A stretch of 22,542 nt of DNA from CAZKTO01 sp964555685 (GTDB lineage Bacteria; Chloroflexota; Dehalococcoidia; SHYB01), in the NCBI GenBank assembly GCA_964555685.1, contig CAZKTO010000050.1, forward strand, positions 1 to 22,542, read 5' to 3'. The notes beneath the pieces are model-generated. The model did not search any database. It saw only the letters and a program-made list of their open reading frames with translations, and had not been told where the DNA came from. Shown piece by piece: positions 1 to 7,474 of the stretch. Position 1 is the stretch's first letter, and each line of letters opens with the position of its first letter. The translations under genes were made by a program, and so were the position numbers.

Positions 1-92
1 AGAACAGGGCAGGCTCCGGCCCGCCCCTACGGGCGATTTGTTCACAGCCTCTCAGAAAGACAAGGTCATGTCTGGACGAGACACCACACCTG

Positions 93-825
93 CTACAGCA
101 GGTTATGCTCGCGGGCGAAATCGGCTGCGACGATCACCTTACCGGTGTACCACATGGGATCACGGCAGGTTGCCAGATAGGCGATGGTCCTCGCTGGGAC
201 CTCCGCCGGGTGGGCATGCTTCAGGTCCAGAGTGGGGAAGAGCCTGACCAGATCGCGGGCATTTTCGGAGGGCCAGCGTCATGCGATTGAGCCCCGCTTT
301 GCTGACGGCGTAGGCGACGCCAGGCGCCCCTCCGATCCCCGGTAAGGCCGCACCCTCGTTCCAGGCCGCGGCCGAGGTGACGTTGACGATCAGGCCGCCA
401 CCTCTTGCGATCATGTGAGGGACGAAGGCCTTGCAAAGAAGGAAGGGCGCCGTGAGGTTCAGAGCGATCTGGTCCCTCCAACTCTGCCTGATCATCGGAA
501 GGAACGCGTCGAACATCTGATCTCTCGTGAGCGCCGCATCGTTCACCAGGATATCGACGCGGCCGAAAGCATCGATGGTCTGAGCGACGACGGCGTCGAT
601 CTCCTCCTCGCGGGTCAGATCAGCCTTCACCGGCAATGCGCGCCGCCCGAGACGCCGGACCTCTTCAGCGGTCTTGGCGATGCTTCCGGGAAGATCGGCC
701 CGCTCCCTGTCGGTGCGGGCCGTCACGACCACATCTGCCCCTTCCTTAGCCAGGAGGACCGCCGTCAGGGCGCCAATGCCTCGACTCGCGCCGCTGACGA
801 CCGCGACCTTCCCGTCCAGCATCAT
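93..825 (-). pseudogene. Short-chain dehydrogenase/reductase (SDR), broken by a frameshift
   Basis: A classical SDR oxidoreductase (NAD(P)-dependent, Rossmann fold). Reading from the tandem ATGs at 825/822, the protein shows the nucleotide-binding SGASRGIG, the NDAA form of the NNAG motif, a catalytic serine in NVTSAA and the active-site YAVSK. A GGAGGGGG-type ribosome site lies just upstream of the ATG. After GLNRMTLAL the frame is lost near 264-268. The next frame continues sensibly (ENARDLVRLFPTLDLKH, then a C-terminus containing MWYTGKVIVAADF) to a TAG at 93-95. The span is 733 nt, that is 3 x 244 + 1, so one extra base explains it. Without correction, translation ends at 160 with an unrelated tail. 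It could be a real pseudogene or an assembly error; the substrate is unknown. Confidence 0.8.
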
Positions 826-915
826 GGCTCCCCCCTCCGCGACACGGCGCCGGCCTGGGCGCTCTTGCCGAACCAAGGCGCTGTTATCCTGGCCGGGTCT
901 GTCATCGTGACCTCC

Positions 916-992
916 TCCCGAAATCCCCTCCCCCTTGATGGGGGAGGGTGAGGGTGGGGGTGAAACCTAATCTGATGACCCGCATTTCGGGA
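916..992 (+). repeat. Dispersed palindromic element, copy 1
   Basis: The ends are a perfect 9-bp inverted repeat, tcccgaaat (916-924) and atttcggga (984-992). Inside is a second perfect hairpin, ccctccccc-ttgat-gggggaggg. The same element, in the same orientation, recurs at 2923-2997 and 12295-12386. Here it lies between the start of the broken SDR and the stop of the CinA-like gene. The + strand reading frame that stays open in the other copies ends in TAG (991-993) right after the element. Confidence 0.85.
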
Positions 993-1026
993 TAGCTTCG
1001 TGACTTCCGATACCGCGCCGGCGGCG

Positions 1027-1503
1027 TCACCGCCGCAGGTAGTGCTGCACCAGCGCCAGAACGGCCTCCGCCGTGCGCTCCTTGAACGCCATGCGGTCGG
1101 CATCCCAGACGCAGCGCTCGGCGAGCTGATAGCCGTCCTTGGCGGCGATGGCGATGTAGACGGTGCCCACGGGCCGGTCGGGCCGGCCGCCGGTCGGGCC
1201 CGCGATCCCCGTCTCGCCGACGCCGATGTCGGTGCCCAGCAGCTCGCGCACCCCCTTGGCCATGGCCAGGGCGCACTGGGCGCTCACCGATCCCGCGTCC
1301 TTGATGACGGCCTCGGGCACCTTGAGGAGCTGGATCTTCGGACGGGTGTGGTAGGCCACCACGCTCCCCACGTAGTACCTGGAGCTGCCGGGGATAGTGT
1401 TCAGCAGGTGGCCGATGTAGCCGCCCGTGGTGGACTCGGCGGTGGCGATGGTGAGCCCGCGCTGGACGAGCTGCTCGGCGACCTGCTCTTCGATACGCGC
1501 CAC
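1027..1503 (-). CDS. CinA C-terminal domain protein (nicotinamide-nucleotide amidohydrolase)
   Basis: About 158 residues, the usual size of the stand-alone CinA C-terminal domain (PncC type), which deamidates nicotinamide mononucleotide in the pyridine-nucleotide salvage cycle. Family hallmarks are ATAESTTGGYIGHLL near the N-terminus, the VVAYHTRPKIQLL stretch, SAQCALAMAKGVRE, and GVGETGIAGPTGG followed by PVGTVYIA. The start is taken as GTG at 1503 because GGAGG lies 8 nt upstream and the protein then has family length. An ATG further out at 1647 would add an Arg-rich tail overlapping the divergent gene. It is divergent from the Nudix/eIF-2B gene across a spacer of about 75 nt. The N-terminal molybdopterin-binding half of full-length CinA is absent. 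Confidence 0.9.
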   Translation of the reverse strand: MARIEEQVAEQLVQRGLTIATAESTTGGYIGHLLNTIPGSSRYYVGSVVAYHTRPKIQLLKVPEAVIKDAGSVSAQCALAMAKGVRELLGTDIGVGETGIAGPTGGRPDRPVGTVYIAIAAKDGYQLAERCVWDADRMAFKERTAEAVLALVQHYLRR

Positions 1504-1541
1504 GGCCTGCCTCCCTCGCCTCCGGCGCCGGGGCCCTCTGC

Positions 1542-1547
1542 TATACT
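1542..1547 (+). promoter_or_regulatory. Possible -10 element in the divergent spacer
   Basis: TATACT sits 33 nt before the ATG of the Nudix/eIF-2B gene, in the short spacer shared with the divergent CinA-like gene. No recognisable -35 hexamer is seen 16-18 nt upstream, so this is a weak call. Confidence 0.3.
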
Positions 1548-1579
1548 CGAAGCATTCTGGAAGAGGCCCAGTATAGCCG

Positions 1580-2905
1580 ATGCGACCGGTCCACGTGGTC
1601 ACGAGCTTCCTCCTGCGCCGGGACGGGCAGCGGGAGCGCGTCCTCATCTTGCGGCGCAGCGGGAAGGTGGGGAGCTACCCGGGCCGCTGGGCCGGCGTCA
1701 GCGGCTACCTCGAGGGGCCCGCCGAGCGCCAGGCCCTGACGGAGGTCCAGGAGGAGACGGGCCTCGGCCCCTCGGACATCGTCCTGGTCAATACGGGCGC
1801 GCCGCTCCGCGCTCCCGACCCGTCGCAGGGGACAACGTGGGTCGTCCATCCGTTCCTGTTCCTGGTCGTCTGGCCCGAGCGGATCCGGCTCGACTGGGAG
1901 CACACCGAGTACCGGTGGGTCCGGGCCCGGGAGCTCCAGCGGTTCCACACGGTGCCCAGCCTGGCCGAGGCCCTCGAACGGGTCTACCCGCCGCCGGTGT
2001 GGGGGCGCGCGCCCGAGAAGCTGCTGGAGATCGCGCGGAACCGGGACGAGGGGGCCTCCGTGCTGGCCGTCTCGGCGGCGCTGGCCCTGGCCACGGCGCT
2101 CCGCCGGAGCCTGACCGACGACCGGGACGCCCTGGTGCGAGGCTTCACCATCCTGGCGCGGGCCTTCGGACGCCTGCGCCCCAGCATGGCGCCGCTCCCG
2201 AACCTCGCCGCGAGCCTCGCCGAGGAGGTCGCCTCCCTTGACGAGGGCGACGCCGCCCAGCTCAAGGCCCGGCTCTGGGGTAAGGCCCTGACCCTGATCA
2301 ACGACTCGTACGGGGCCCAGCAGCGCATCGCCGAGCACGCCCGGCCGCTCCTGAGCGGCACGGTCCTCACCACGAGCTACTCGACGACGGTGCTGCGGGC
2401 CCTCAGGCACGCCCAGGGCCGGATCACGAAGGCCATCGTCGGCGAGGGCAGGCCCGGCTTCGAGGGCCGGAAGATGGTCAAGCTGCTCACCGATGGCGGG
2501 CTCGCGGGGGTCGTCGTCACCGACGCCCTGGCCCCCGCCATGGCGCGGGAGGCCGACGCCGTCGTCGCCGGGGCCGACACCGTCACCGCGGCGGGCGACG
2601 TGGTGAACAAGGCGGGAACCTACGCCCTGGCGCTGGCCGCCCGCGACGGCGGCAAACCTTTCTACGTGCTGACCGAGAGCCTGAAGGTCTCGCCGGACCG
2701 CACGCCGCCGGAGCTCGAGGTGATGCCGCCGCAGGAGCTCTGGCCCGACGCCCCCAAGTACCTCACCATCGAGAACCGGTACTTCGACGTGACGCCCGCG
2801 CGGCTCGTCACAGCGTACGTCACGGAGGAGGGCGTGGTGGACCGGCGATGGATCGCGGCCAGGGCCGGCGAGCACCGCCGGGCGCGCCGGCGGCTGGGAA
2901 TGTGA
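1580..2905 (+). CDS. Nudix hydrolase domain fused to an eIF-2B alpha/beta/delta-like domain
   Basis: A 441-residue two-domain protein. Residues 1-135 are a Nudix fold; the box at about 42-62 keeps the metal-binding EVQEETGL but has Thr instead of the usual Arg before the first Glu, and EG in place of the GE turn. Residues 160-441 belong to the eIF-2B alpha/beta/delta, ribose-1,5-bisphosphate isomerase and MtnA superfamily: TTSYSTTVLRAL (264-275), VGEGRPGFEGRK, VVAGADTV (328-335) with the conserved Asp333, and VNKAGTYALALAA (342-354). Bacterial members of this superfamily are sugar-phosphate isomerases rather than translation factors, so a role in nucleoside or ribose-phosphate metabolism, with the Nudix domain clearing a phosphorylated substrate, is plausible but inferred. 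The ribosome site is weak (GGAAGAGG, about 13 nt away). The gene ends 17 nt before repeat copy 2. Confidence 0.87.
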   Translation: MRPVHVVTSFLLRRDGQRERVLILRRSGKVGSYPGRWAGVSGYLEGPAERQALTEVQEETGLGPSDIVLVNTGAPLRAPDPSQGTTWVVHPFLFLVVWPERIRLDWEHTEYRWVRARELQRFHTVPSLAEALERVYPPPVWGRAPEKLLEIARNRDEGASVLAVSAALALATALRRSLTDDRDALVRGFTILARAFGRLRPSMAPLPNLAASLAEEVASLDEGDAAQLKARLWGKALTLINDSYGAQQRIAEHARPLLSGTVLTTSYSTTVLRALRHAQGRITKAIVGEGRPGFEGRKMVKLLTDGGLAGVVVTDALAPAMAREADAVVAGADTVTAAGDVVNKAGTYALALAARDGGKPFYVLTESLKVSPDRTPPELEVMPPQELWPDAPKYLTIENRYFDVTPARLVTAYVTEEGVVDRRWIAARAGEHRRARRRLGM

Positions 2906-2922
2906 ATGGGACTGGAACTCAT

Positions 2923-2997
2923 CCCGAAATTCCCTCCCCCTTGATGGGGGAGGGTGAGGGTGGGGGTGAAACCCAAGCTGATGACCCGCATTTCGGG
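2923..2997 (+). repeat. Dispersed palindromic element, copy 2
   Basis: Ends cccgaaat (2923-2930) and atttcggg (2990-2997) form a perfect 8-bp inverted repeat, with the same inner ccctccccc/gggggaggg hairpin as copy 1. The right half reads MRVGVKPKLMTRISG from an ATG at 2954, in frame with the downstream aminotransferase, so a start-codon caller could place the gene start inside the repeat. Confidence 0.87.
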
Positions 2998-3031
2998 CTG
3001 GCCTCTGGGGACTGGGAGCGAGGACCGAGAC

Positions 3032-4231
3032 GTGCCGAGACGGCCGGTGGACATCAAGGCGCTGCTGGCGCCGGCGGCGGCATCGGGTGGCTCCGCGTGG
3101 GCCGCCGCCCCCGGCGGGCCCGTCGCCATCAGCTTCGGCGGCGGCCTGCCCGATCCCGTGACCTTCCCCGCCGAGGAGATCGAGCTGGCCATGAAGCGGG
3201 TGCTGCGCCAGGACGCCGCCGCGGCCCTCCAGTACGGCGGGCTCATGGGCTTCGAGGGGCTGCGCGAGCGTATCGCGGCCAAGGTGCGCCGGGAGGACGG
3301 CCGGACCATCGGCGCCGACCAGGTCACGCTAACCGCCGGCAGCTCCCACGCCATCTCGCTCGCCTGCTTCGCCTTCGTGTCGCCGGGCGACTCCGTGCTG
3401 GTGGAGGCGCCGACCTTCGCCGGGTCGCTGCGGGCCATCCGCTCCTATGGCGCCCGGATCGTCTCCGTGCCGGTGGACGAGCACGGCCTCTCGATCGACG
3501 GGCTCGAGGCGCGTCTGGCCGAGCTCCGGACCGCGGGCCGCCGGCCCAAGCTCCTCTACACCATCCCCAACTTCCACAATCCGTCCGGCGCGACGATGAC
3601 GACAGAGCGGCGCAGGCGCCTCGTGGAGCTGGCGCGGGAGTGGGGCCTCCTGATCGTGGAGGACGACGCCTACGGCGACCTGCGGTACGAGGGGGAGCCC
3701 GCGCCCTCGCTATTCTCGCTGGACGAGGCGGGCCTCGTGCTGAAGCTGGGGAGCTTCAGCAAGGTCCTGGCGGCGGGCCTGCGGCTGGGATGGGCCGCCG
3801 GCCATCCGGACGCCGTGGCGGCGCTGGTCTCCGTGCGGCACGACATGGGCGTGAGCCCGCTCATCGCCCGGACCGTCGCCGGTTACGCCGCGGGAGGCGG
3901 GCTGGAGCGCCACATCCAGCGCCTCGTGGCCCACTACCGGGCCAAGCGCGACTTGATGGTGGCGGCCCTGGGCGAGCACTGCGCCCCCTACGTCCGCTTC
4001 GCGACGCCCGCCGGCGGGTTCTTCATCTGGCTCGCGCTGGCCGAGGGCGTGGACCCAGACCGGCTGGCCGAGGCGGCGGCCCAGGAGTCAGTGGGCTACG
4101 TGCCGGGCACGGCGTTCTTCGCCGATGGCGGCGGACGCAGGAACGTGCGCCTGGCGTTCAGCTTCGCCCCATCAGACGATATCGAGCGGGGGATCGCGGC
4201 CCTGGGCCGGGCGCTGGCTCGGAGCGTGTAG
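3032..4231 (+). CDS. PLP-dependent aminotransferase (class I/II, LysN/2-aminoadipate type)
   Basis: A fold-type I aminotransferase of 399 residues. From the GTG at 3032: the glycine-rich start of the large domain (ISFGGGLPDPVTFP, 33-46), TAGSSHAISL (101-110), the substrate and cofactor contact YTIPNFHNPSG (176-186, Asn183), EDDAYGDLRYE (210-220), and the Schiff-base lysine in SFSKVLAAGLRLGW (241-254, Lys244). This is the pattern of MocR-like/LysN aminotransferases, which use 2-aminoadipate, aromatic or branched-chain amino acids; the substrate cannot be read from sequence. There is no DNA-binding domain. GTG 3032 is chosen because GAGCGAGG precedes it and earlier starts (ATG 2954) fall inside repeat copy 2; GTG 3047 is an alternative. 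The TAG stop coincides with the left end of the 165-bp element. Confidence 0.9.
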   Translation: MPRRPVDIKALLAPAAASGGSAWAAAPGGPVAISFGGGLPDPVTFPAEEIELAMKRVLRQDAAAALQYGGLMGFEGLRERIAAKVRREDGRTIGADQVTLTAGSSHAISLACFAFVSPGDSVLVEAPTFAGSLRAIRSYGARIVSVPVDEHGLSIDGLEARLAELRTAGRRPKLLYTIPNFHNPSGATMTTERRRRLVELAREWGLLIVEDDAYGDLRYEGEPAPSLFSLDEAGLVLKLGSFSKVLAAGLRLGWAAGHPDAVAALVSVRHDMGVSPLIARTVAGYAAGGGLERHIQRLVAHYRAKRDLMVAALGEHCAPYVRFATPAGGFFIWLALAEGVDPDRLAEAAAQESVGYVPGTAFFADGGGRRNVRLAFSFAPSDDIERGIAALGRALARSV

Positions 4232-4393
4232 TGTAGTGCTTCTTAAGTTCCGTTCGTCCTGAGCACGGAAGGCTTCCCAGCCGCTCCGAGTCGAAGGACC
4301 GGGCGGGGAGTGGTTCGACGGGCTCACCACGAACGGGTTTGGGGGTTGCAGCTTCCTGGTTGTATGTAACGAAGCGTTAGAATCACTACACTA
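4229..4393. mobile_element. 165-bp element with terminal inverted repeats (MITE-like)
   Basis: Left end tagtgtagtgcttctta (4229-4245) and right end ttagaatcactacacta (4377-4393) are inverted repeats matching at 15 of 17 positions. Both outer ends carry TA, as expected if TA is the duplicated target. The inside holds a REP-like segment of the gttcgtcctgagc ... tcgaagga ... ggttcgacgggctcaccacgaac kind (about 4249-4337). It has no coding capacity. The left TA supplies the first two bases of the aminotransferase TAG stop. Confidence 0.65.
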
Positions 4394-4394
4394 G

Positions 4395-4410
4395 CCGCCG
4401 GAAACGGCGG
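4395..4410 (+). other. GNRA-capped hairpin between aminotransferase and sppA
   Basis: CCGCCG-GAAA-CGGCGG is a perfect 6-bp stem with a GAAA tetraloop, 28 nt before the sppA ATG. No T-run follows, so it is not a standard terminator. It may be a leader structure, or the original 3' hairpin of the aminotransferase before the 165-bp element arrived. Confidence 0.5.
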
Positions 4411-4438
4411 TCCCGTCAGGGAGAAAAGGAGTCTCGCC

Positions 4439-5227
4439 ATGCCGCCATCGCTGCGGCCGGGCATCATCGCCGTCATGGAGCTCCAGGGCGTCATCGGCCG
4501 CGGCGTGCGCCCCGATCTCTACCTCCCGCTCTTCGAGCGGGCGCGCAAGGGCCGCCGCTTCCGCGCCCTCGTCCTCTCCATCGACTCGCCGGGAGGCTCG
4601 GCGGCCGGCTCCGAGGAGCTCTATCTGGCCGCGTCGCGCGTCGCCGCCGAGAAGCCGGTCGTGGCCTGCATTCGCAACCTGGGGGCGTCGGGCGCCCTCT
4701 ACGTCAGCTCGGCGGCGCACAAGATCGTGGCCGTGCGCGGGGCCCTGGTCGGCTCCATCGGCGTCATGTTCGGCAGGCTGGTGGCCGAGCAGGCCCTCCA
4801 GAAGCTGGGGCTGGCCTTCGCCATCGAGAAGACGGGGCCCCATAAGGACATGTTCAGCCCCTGGCGTCCGCCGACGCCCGAGGAGTCGCAGAAGCTCCGC
4901 TCGCTCCTGGCCGACCCCTACGAGCGCTTCATCGAGGTCGTCGCCAAGGGCAGGCGGATGGACCCGGCCAGGGTGCGGGAGATCGCCACGGGCGAGATCT
5001 TCAGCGCCGAGCAGGCGAAGCGGCTGGGGCTCGTGGACGAGCTGGGGGACATGGAGTCGGCCCTGGACCTGGCGGCCCAGATGGCGGGGGTTAAGCGGCG
5101 GGTCCGTTATTTGCGGCCCAAGCGGCGCCTCCTCCCGCTGCTCCGGGGCGCCGGCTTCGGGCAGGAGGCGGCCCGGGCGCTCGCCGAGGAGATCGAGCTG
5201 GCGATGATCGGCCGGCTGTGGATGTAG
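4439..5227 (+). CDS. sppA: Signal peptide peptidase SppA-like serine peptidase (S49 family)
   Basis: A 262-residue S49 (ClpP-crotonase fold) peptidase; members use a Ser/Lys dyad to degrade cleaved signal peptides or membrane-protein fragments. It shows LSIDSPGGSAAGSEELY (46-62), the serine region NLGASGALYVSSAA (80-93; Ser84 the likely nucleophile), GALVGSIGVMFGRL (101-114) and KTGPHKDMFSP (131-141), where the dyad lysine is expected. The C-terminal segment TGEIFSAEQAKRLGLVDELG is also typical. There is no hydrophobic N-terminal anchor, unlike membrane-bound SppA, so it may be cytosolic or peripheral. AAAAGGAG 7 nt upstream supports the ATG. It converges with the next gene, whose stop is 37 nt away. 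Confidence 0.9.
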   Translation: MPPSLRPGIIAVMELQGVIGRGVRPDLYLPLFERARKGRRFRALVLSIDSPGGSAAGSEELYLAASRVAAEKPVVACIRNLGASGALYVSSAAHKIVAVRGALVGSIGVMFGRLVAEQALQKLGLAFAIEKTGPHKDMFSPWRPPTPEESQKLRSLLADPYERFIEVVAKGRRMDPARVREIATGEIFSAEQAKRLGLVDELGDMESALDLAAQMAGVKRRVRYLRPKRRLLPLLRGAGFGQEAARALAEEIELAMIGRLWM

Positions 5228-5264
5228 GAGACCGGCGCTATTCGGCCTCCGCTATCCCACAGTG

Positions 5265-6326
5265 TTAGTTCACAGACTTGATGGCCCCTCGCAGCGCGGC
5301 GAGAATCGCATCCCGACCGGCTTGGGTCGAAAAAACAGCATGCGGTGTCTTTGGGACGATCTCCATTGTCTTGGTAGAGGTAATGGCGTTGAAGTAGGCG
5401 TCGGCGAAGTCAAAGATCTCGCGGCTGTCCTGATCCCCGATGAAGAACCGAACCAGCGTGCCTGGGTAGTGCAGCTGGGGATTCCCGCCGAGTAATGGCT
5501 CCGGCGTCTGCCCTGGAGGGGCTCTAGTACAGGGCACACAACCCTGAGGAGTGCAGATGGGACAATCGGGAGGGCCACCGCTCAGGCAGGCCAGGTCGAT
5601 AACCTCGCCCAGGCCGTAGTGGGCGAGCGCGTAAGCGATCTGGGTCGAGCCGCCGCTGTTTCCGTGAGCTGCGAAGAGGGTGCGCTCGCCGCCTTGGTGC
5701 AGGTTGTCATATACCCAGCGGGCCACGGTGGCGTAACGACATGCCCAGGTCCTCGACCCGCCTGCTCCCTGCCAGATGCCGGGCGGCTCCCATCCTACTT
5801 CCACCGTCCAAAGCCCCTCCGTGTTCAAGATAGCGAGCATCCGCTCCATCTCTGTCAAAGGCATCTGTTGCCTATACCACCCGGTTCCAGGACCACCTGT
5901 TGTCAAGACCACGGTTCCCTTTTCGGCGACGGAAGAGCCTGGCCCCGCCCGCCGAAGTCGCGCTGCGAGGTTCTCGGTCCCCGGACAGGCTACGACCAAT
6001 CTCAGGCATCGGGAACCGGGGGGAGACCCCGGCGGGCATGCAAGGTCACTCGGCACAACAGACCCCAACGGCAGAGCCGTTGGCGAACGCGTAGCGGTGG
6101 CGGTGGCGGTGCTGGTCGGAGCGGGCGTTGGTGTGGGGATGGGTGTAGGTGTAGGCGTGGCAGAAGGAGTGAGCATAGGAATCACCGGCACCGGGACTGT
6201 CGGTGACGGGGCGACCGTCGCACTCGGTGCGCTTGTCCGGGCTGGACTAGTGCCAGACGTACATTCCGTCAACAGCAGTGACATGCAGAGGAAGAAGAGC
6301 GATGCTCGAAACTGCGATCTTCTCAT
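5265..6326 (-). CDS. Secreted alpha/beta-hydrolase-like protein with Thr/Pro-rich linker
   Basis: 353 residues. An N-terminal signal (MRRSQFRASLFFLCMSLLLTEC) resembles a lipoprotein signal with Cys22, but Glu at -1 makes the lipobox atypical. Residues 27-85 are a Thr/Pro/Ser/Ala-rich linker with repeated TP units, a common spacer in surface proteins of Chloroflexota and some Gram-positives. The C-terminal domain looks like an alpha/beta hydrolase: LTTGGPGTGW (141-150) as a possible oxyanion strand, the nucleophile elbow AAHGNSGGS (219-227, Ser224), an acid in FIGDQDSRE (Asp298 or Asp300) and a histidine in KTPHAVF (His329). Several cysteines at 242-270 (CPICTPQGCVPC region) could form disulfides or bind metal. 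The substrate is unknown. Base composition is clearly less GC-rich than the flanking housekeeping genes. Confidence 0.72.
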   Translation of the reverse strand: MRRSQFRASLFFLCMSLLLTECTSGTSPARTSAPSATVAPSPTVPVPVIPMLTPSATPTPTPIPTPTPAPTSTATATATRSPTALPLGSVVPSDLACPPGSPPGSRCLRLVVACPGTENLAARLRRAGPGSSVAEKGTVVLTTGGPGTGWYRQQMPLTEMERMLAILNTEGLWTVEVGWEPPGIWQGAGGSRTWACRYATVARWVYDNLHQGGERTLFAAHGNSGGSTQIAYALAHYGLGEVIDLACLSGGPPDCPICTPQGCVPCTRAPPGQTPEPLLGGNPQLHYPGTLVRFFIGDQDSREIFDFADAYFNAITSTKTMEIVPKTPHAVFSTQAGRDAILAALRGAIKSVN

Positions 6327-6483
6327 GTGGGAAGTTTACAGTATCGCCAGATGTTCGCAACGCATGCTCGATGCACAGCACGCGCCTCCATAGCCGACCC
6401 GTGCACAAACCCGTGGGTAGACGAGGCCAGAGTGGCTCCTGATTACGTCACCCCACAAGGCAAACTCCAAGTGCCTTTCGCCG

Positions 6484-6540
6484 GGCCAACAGGCTTGGAA
6501 TCTCGTGGGACGGCAGAGTCTCACTCTACGCCGCCTCCCA
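6484..6540 (+). repeat. 57-bp dispersed repeat, copy A
   Basis: This segment aligns with 9251-9307 without gaps at 47 of 57 positions, with shared blocks ggccaacagg, gtgggacggcagag and ctacgccgcctcc. It lies in the leader region of the metallo-beta-lactamase gene, just before its TATAAT box. Copy B overlaps the last codons and the stop of the thiolase gene. Confidence 0.75.
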
Positions 6541-6563
6541 CCCTTCATCGTTGGAGCGTCATG

Positions 6564-6569
6564 TATAAT
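6564..6569 (+). promoter_or_regulatory. Candidate -10 element for the metallo-beta-lactamase gene
   Basis: A perfect TATAAT lies 38 nt before the ATG at 6608, in a region that otherwise holds only a repeat. No good TTGACA-like box is seen at 16-18 nt spacing. The gene also has a strong GGGAGGA ribosome site 7 nt before its ATG. Confidence 0.45.
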
Positions 6570-6607
6570 GCGGGGCGTCTGTCACTTGCAAGCGGGAGGA
6601 AAGCGGC

Positions 6608-7474
6608 ATGTCGTTTAACCCGGTAAAGCCTAAGGTCCATCACAGGCCACTCAAGATCGCCGACGACACCTGGCTCATCCAGCAGATTCAAGAGGCGATC
6701 ATTGGACCACTCTGGGTCTATCTGAATTCCCTGGTGATCAAGGGGAGGGAACCCATCGTTGTCGACACGGGTACCCCGGCAAACCGAGAGCAATGGCTCA
6801 AAGACGTGTTTTCGATTGTCGACCCAGGCGATGTCCGCTGGATCTTCCTATCCCATGATGACGTGGACCACTCTGGCAACCTTATTGAGCTGATGGAGGC
6901 CTGCCCCAACGCCACCCTGATTTCGACCTGGTTCATGATCGAGCGTCATACTAACGCCTTCAATTTTCCATTAGAGCGGTGCCGGTGGGTCAACGACGGA
7001 CAGTCTTGGCGGGCAGGCGACCGAACTCTGACCGCGATCACGCCGCCCCTCTTTGATTCGCCCGTGACCCGCGGCCTCTACGACGACCGTACGGGAGTGT
7101 ACTGGGCCGTGGACTCCTTTGCCACCCCGGTGTCGGGGCCCATGGACGACATCAGTCAGCTCGATAAAGGGGCCTGGAAATTCGGCCTAGAGTTTTTCAT
7201 GCGCCTGAACAGTCCCTGGTTCAAGCTGCTGGATCCCGCTAAGTATGAGCGCCACGTGGATCGGGTTCAGAAACTTGATATTCAGGTCATCGCCGCCTGC
7301 CACAACCCTATTATCCGACGACCTCAGATCAGCGAGGCGTTCGACCTGATCCGTGGTGTCCCTTACGGCGATCCGCCGCCGCAGCCGGAGCAGCCCGACC
7401 TGGAGGCGCTTATGCGGGCGTTGGCCACAGGGAAGCCATACGCCTGGCAGCCGCCTCCGCCAAGCGGAGCGTAG
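6608..7474 (+). CDS. MBL-fold metallohydrolase, flavodiiron/ODP-like
   Basis: 288 residues with a metallo-beta-lactamase fold. IVVDTGTP (50-57) is followed by LSHDDVDHSGN (81-91), an H-x-D-x-D-H variant of HxHxDH. This resembles the H-x-E-x-D-H of flavodiiron (ODP) proteins, which bind two irons. Later ligand candidates are Asp169 in WAVDSFATP and His232 in AACHNPI. In the segment TPPLFDSPVTRGLYDD, where flavodiiron proteins usually carry the middle histidine, there is none. There is no flavodoxin domain, so if it is an oxygen or NO reductase it needs a separate electron donor; a diiron sensor or hydrolase role is equally possible. It stands alone with its own promoter-like TATAAT and has lower GC than the flanking genes. 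Confidence 0.83.
   Translation: MSFNPVKPKVHHRPLKIADDTWLIQQIQEAIIGPLWVYLNSLVIKGREPIVVDTGTPANREQWLKDVFSIVDPGDVRWIFLSHDDVDHSGNLIELMEACPNATLISTWFMIERHTNAFNFPLERCRWVNDGQSWRAGDRTLTAITPPLFDSPVTRGLYDDRTGVYWAVDSFATPVSGPMDDISQLDKGAWKFGLEFFMRLNSPWFKLLDPAKYERHVDRVQKLDIQVIAACHNPIIRRPQISEAFDLIRGVPYGDPPPQPEQPDLEALMRALATGKPYAWQPPPPSGA

Noticed and set aside
1..92. Left-edge sequence with ggcccgcccctacgggcg
   Set aside because: It resembles a common GC repeat fragment, but only one partial copy is visible and it is cut by the window edge, so no call is made.
1541..2875. Long minus-strand open frame opposite the Nudix/eIF-2B gene
   Set aside because: It is a shadow frame produced by high GC3: no family motifs, low-complexity Gly/Arg/Pro/Leu content, while the plus strand has clear conserved motifs.
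5850..6200. TP-rich stretch of the secreted protein considered as a tandem DNA repeat or microsatellite
   Set aside because: The codons vary and the pattern is maintained at protein level as a Thr/Pro linker, not as a DNA tandem array.
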